Shown piece after piece: positions 62,506-64,000 of a stretch of 64,000 nt of DNA. This DNA is from Megascapheus bottae (taxonomy: Eukaryota; Chordata; Mammalia; Rodentia; Geomyidae), in the NCBI GenBank assembly GCA_024803745.1, contig JANJXV010000024.1, forward strand, positions 22,171,927-22,235,926, given 5' to 3'. The stretch's first letter is position 1. Each line of letters begins with the position of its first letter. Position numbers and translations under genes: made by a program. The notes beneath the pieces are model-generated. The model was not told the origin of the DNA. It was given only the letters and a program-made list of their open reading frames with translations, and made no database searches.

Positions 62506-63480
62506 CAGCGTTTGCCGTTAATACCCATTGTTTGAGACTGAAGTTCAGATTGTCCTTGCCTTCTTGCCAGTATCTAACTCTTGCTTCCCTCCCACCTTCA
62601 TGTCTAATGGTATTATTTAATATGCCATCAAGTTAAATTAATTTATTTAGACTTAGAGGAGAAATATGTGAATTTAAGCTGAAGATCTGTCATATTCTGA
62701 TATGCATAACCTGTGAAAGATTATCTTAGATTGACCTTTCTCCTGGCTAGGGCAGAGGTAACTACTTAATTCTGTGAAAAGGACATCAGAACAACAGGAG
62801 TGTGCCTAACCGAAGCCCTGCATGAATTGGAGGAAGGAAAAGACTCTTCCTAACCAAACAACCTTGTCTCCAGAAAGCCAAGACTTATGTCAGTATCAGT
62901 GTCTCTGCTAATCTACGCAGGCAGCTCTGAAGCCAACCAGAAGATGAGAGGCTGGCCATTCCAATTCATTGCTTATCTTTTTCGGTTTACATAGGACCTC
63001 CATGTCTGCACTGCATGTGTGAAAAGACCTGTCCGCTGACCCTTAGGACCCTTCTCCACCTTGGCTATTCTCCCTAGAGCTCCTACCACCTCCAAATATA
63101 ATGCCACCAGCTGGGGCCCAAGTGTTCAACACATGGAAAACATTTCATATTCAAAGCATAATGTCACTCTCTTGGACTCCAAAGGCTCATAACTATTTCA
63201 TAATGTAAAATTCTGTTAGTCTGTCTACAAGAGTTTCCACAATCTTAACAGTTTGAATACTATTCAGAAGTCTAAGTTTAGAGTCTCTACTGAAACTCAA
63301 GGCCTTCTTTTAGCTGTGAGATCCTGCAATTTTTTTTTAAAGTTACATACTCCCAAAATAAAATGGCACAGAATAAACATTCCTAATCCCATAGGAAGAT
63401 TGGGAATATATAAAGGCCTATATGCTTCTGATTATATAAAATAATACTTATTGAAATTGCAAGAAATGGAAATGAAAGGT
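62506..63480. other. Unannotated intergenic sequence
   Basis: No gene or clear repeat recognised. Confidence 0.45.
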
Positions 63481-63499
63481 TGATTTTCTTCTTTTGTTT

Positions 63500-63755
63500 T
63501 CTTTTTTCTTGTTTACTTATATGGCTTTGGGAGGGCAAGGCGTCACAGAAACAGAGGGACAGAGAATGAACAAATGTAGCAGTGGAACTCACTTGTAGAA
63601 AATTCACTACATAACTTGTGAGTGTAGATAGGAAGGAAAAACTGGAAGAGAGCAAAGGAAGAGGTGACATTATCCAAAAAGAAATGTACTAATTACCTGA
63701 CTTATGTAACTATAACCCCTCTGTCTATCACCTTTTTGATAACATTTTTTAAATA
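63500..63755 (+). mobile_element. Old L1 3' UTR fragment
   Basis: GAATGAACAAATGTAGCAGT, AAGAGGTGACATTATCC and TAACCCCTCTGTCTATCACC match the same order of landmarks at 57140-57295. Confidence 0.5.
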
Positions 63756-63869
63756 TTTGGCTTTCTTTTAATGGCACTGATCTCTTAAGAAACTATATGT
63801 TTTATAGCCTCAGATTTACTCTGGCTTTTTTGATACATCTGCAAGGCTTTTGTTTGTTTGCTTGCTTTG

Positions 63870-63975
63870 TTTTTTGTTGGTAGTGGGGCTTGAACTCTGA
63901 GCCTGGGTACTGTCCCTAAGCTCTTCAGCTCAAGGCTAGCACTCTACCACTTGAACCACAGCACCACTTCCTGTA
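63870..63975 (-). mobile_element. Geo-bearing SINE fragment at the right edge
   Basis: Plus strand reads GGGGCTTGAACTCTGAGCCT, GCTCAAGGCTAGCACTCTAC and CACTTGAACCACAGCACCAC, the complement of the Geo monomer. The head would lie beyond 64000 or is missing. Confidence 0.7.
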
Positions 63976-64000
63976 AGTTGGTTAAGTTTTTCTACTTTGC

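Noticed and set aside
31000..64000. Olfactory or taste-receptor genes, expected right of KEL in human synteny
   Set aside because: No frame of about 300 codons and no seven-helix pattern was found on either strand; such genes may lie beyond the window.

Overview
Mammalian nuclear DNA: three split genes with GT-AG introns, L1 retrotransposons, SINEs and long microsatellites. The SINEs point to the rodent superfamily Geomyoidea (kangaroo rats, pocket mice, pocket gophers). Six copies have a tRNA-Ala/ID-like head joined to a second monomer that matches the published description of the IDL-Geo SINE, which is reported only from that group. The species cannot be fixed from the window.

The left 31 kb holds the order TRPV5 - LLCFC1 - KEL, the same as on human 7q34. 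TRPV5 (minus strand) is cut by the left edge: coding exons 1-8, residues 1-367, lie between 7572 and 951, and the pore and C-terminal exons lie outside. LLCFC1 (also called SOF1; plus strand, 11494-12321) is complete in two coding exons and encodes a 106-residue secreted sperm protein. KEL (minus strand) runs tail-to-tail with LLCFC1. Its coding exons 2-19 were all located by splice sites, reading phase and family similarity between 30403 and 12977, with a candidate exon 1 holding only the start codon at 30717-30719. The assembled KEL reading frame is 731 codons, has no stop or frameshift, and keeps the zinc-peptidase residues (HELLH at 581-585, Glu634) and the XK-linking Cys72.

The genes do not form one pathway. 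TRPV5 is an epithelial calcium channel, LLCFC1 a gamete-fusion factor, and KEL a red-cell surface endothelin-processing peptidase. They are neighbours by ancestral synteny.

From about 31 kb to the right end I find no host gene. This part is mostly retrotransposon debris: eight or more L1 fragments, several with clear target-site duplications, one with a 5' inversion and one carrying a 209-bp unidentified insertion. It also has nested SINEs, an ancient L1 ORF1 relic, a decayed ERV-like pol fragment, a local duplication of about 155 bp, and large CA, GA, CTTT and CCTT arrays. The most promising non-coding signal is a GATA / TGACTCA / CACCC motif cluster at 33385-33433, about 2.7 kb upstream of KEL, which looks like an erythroid enhancer candidate.
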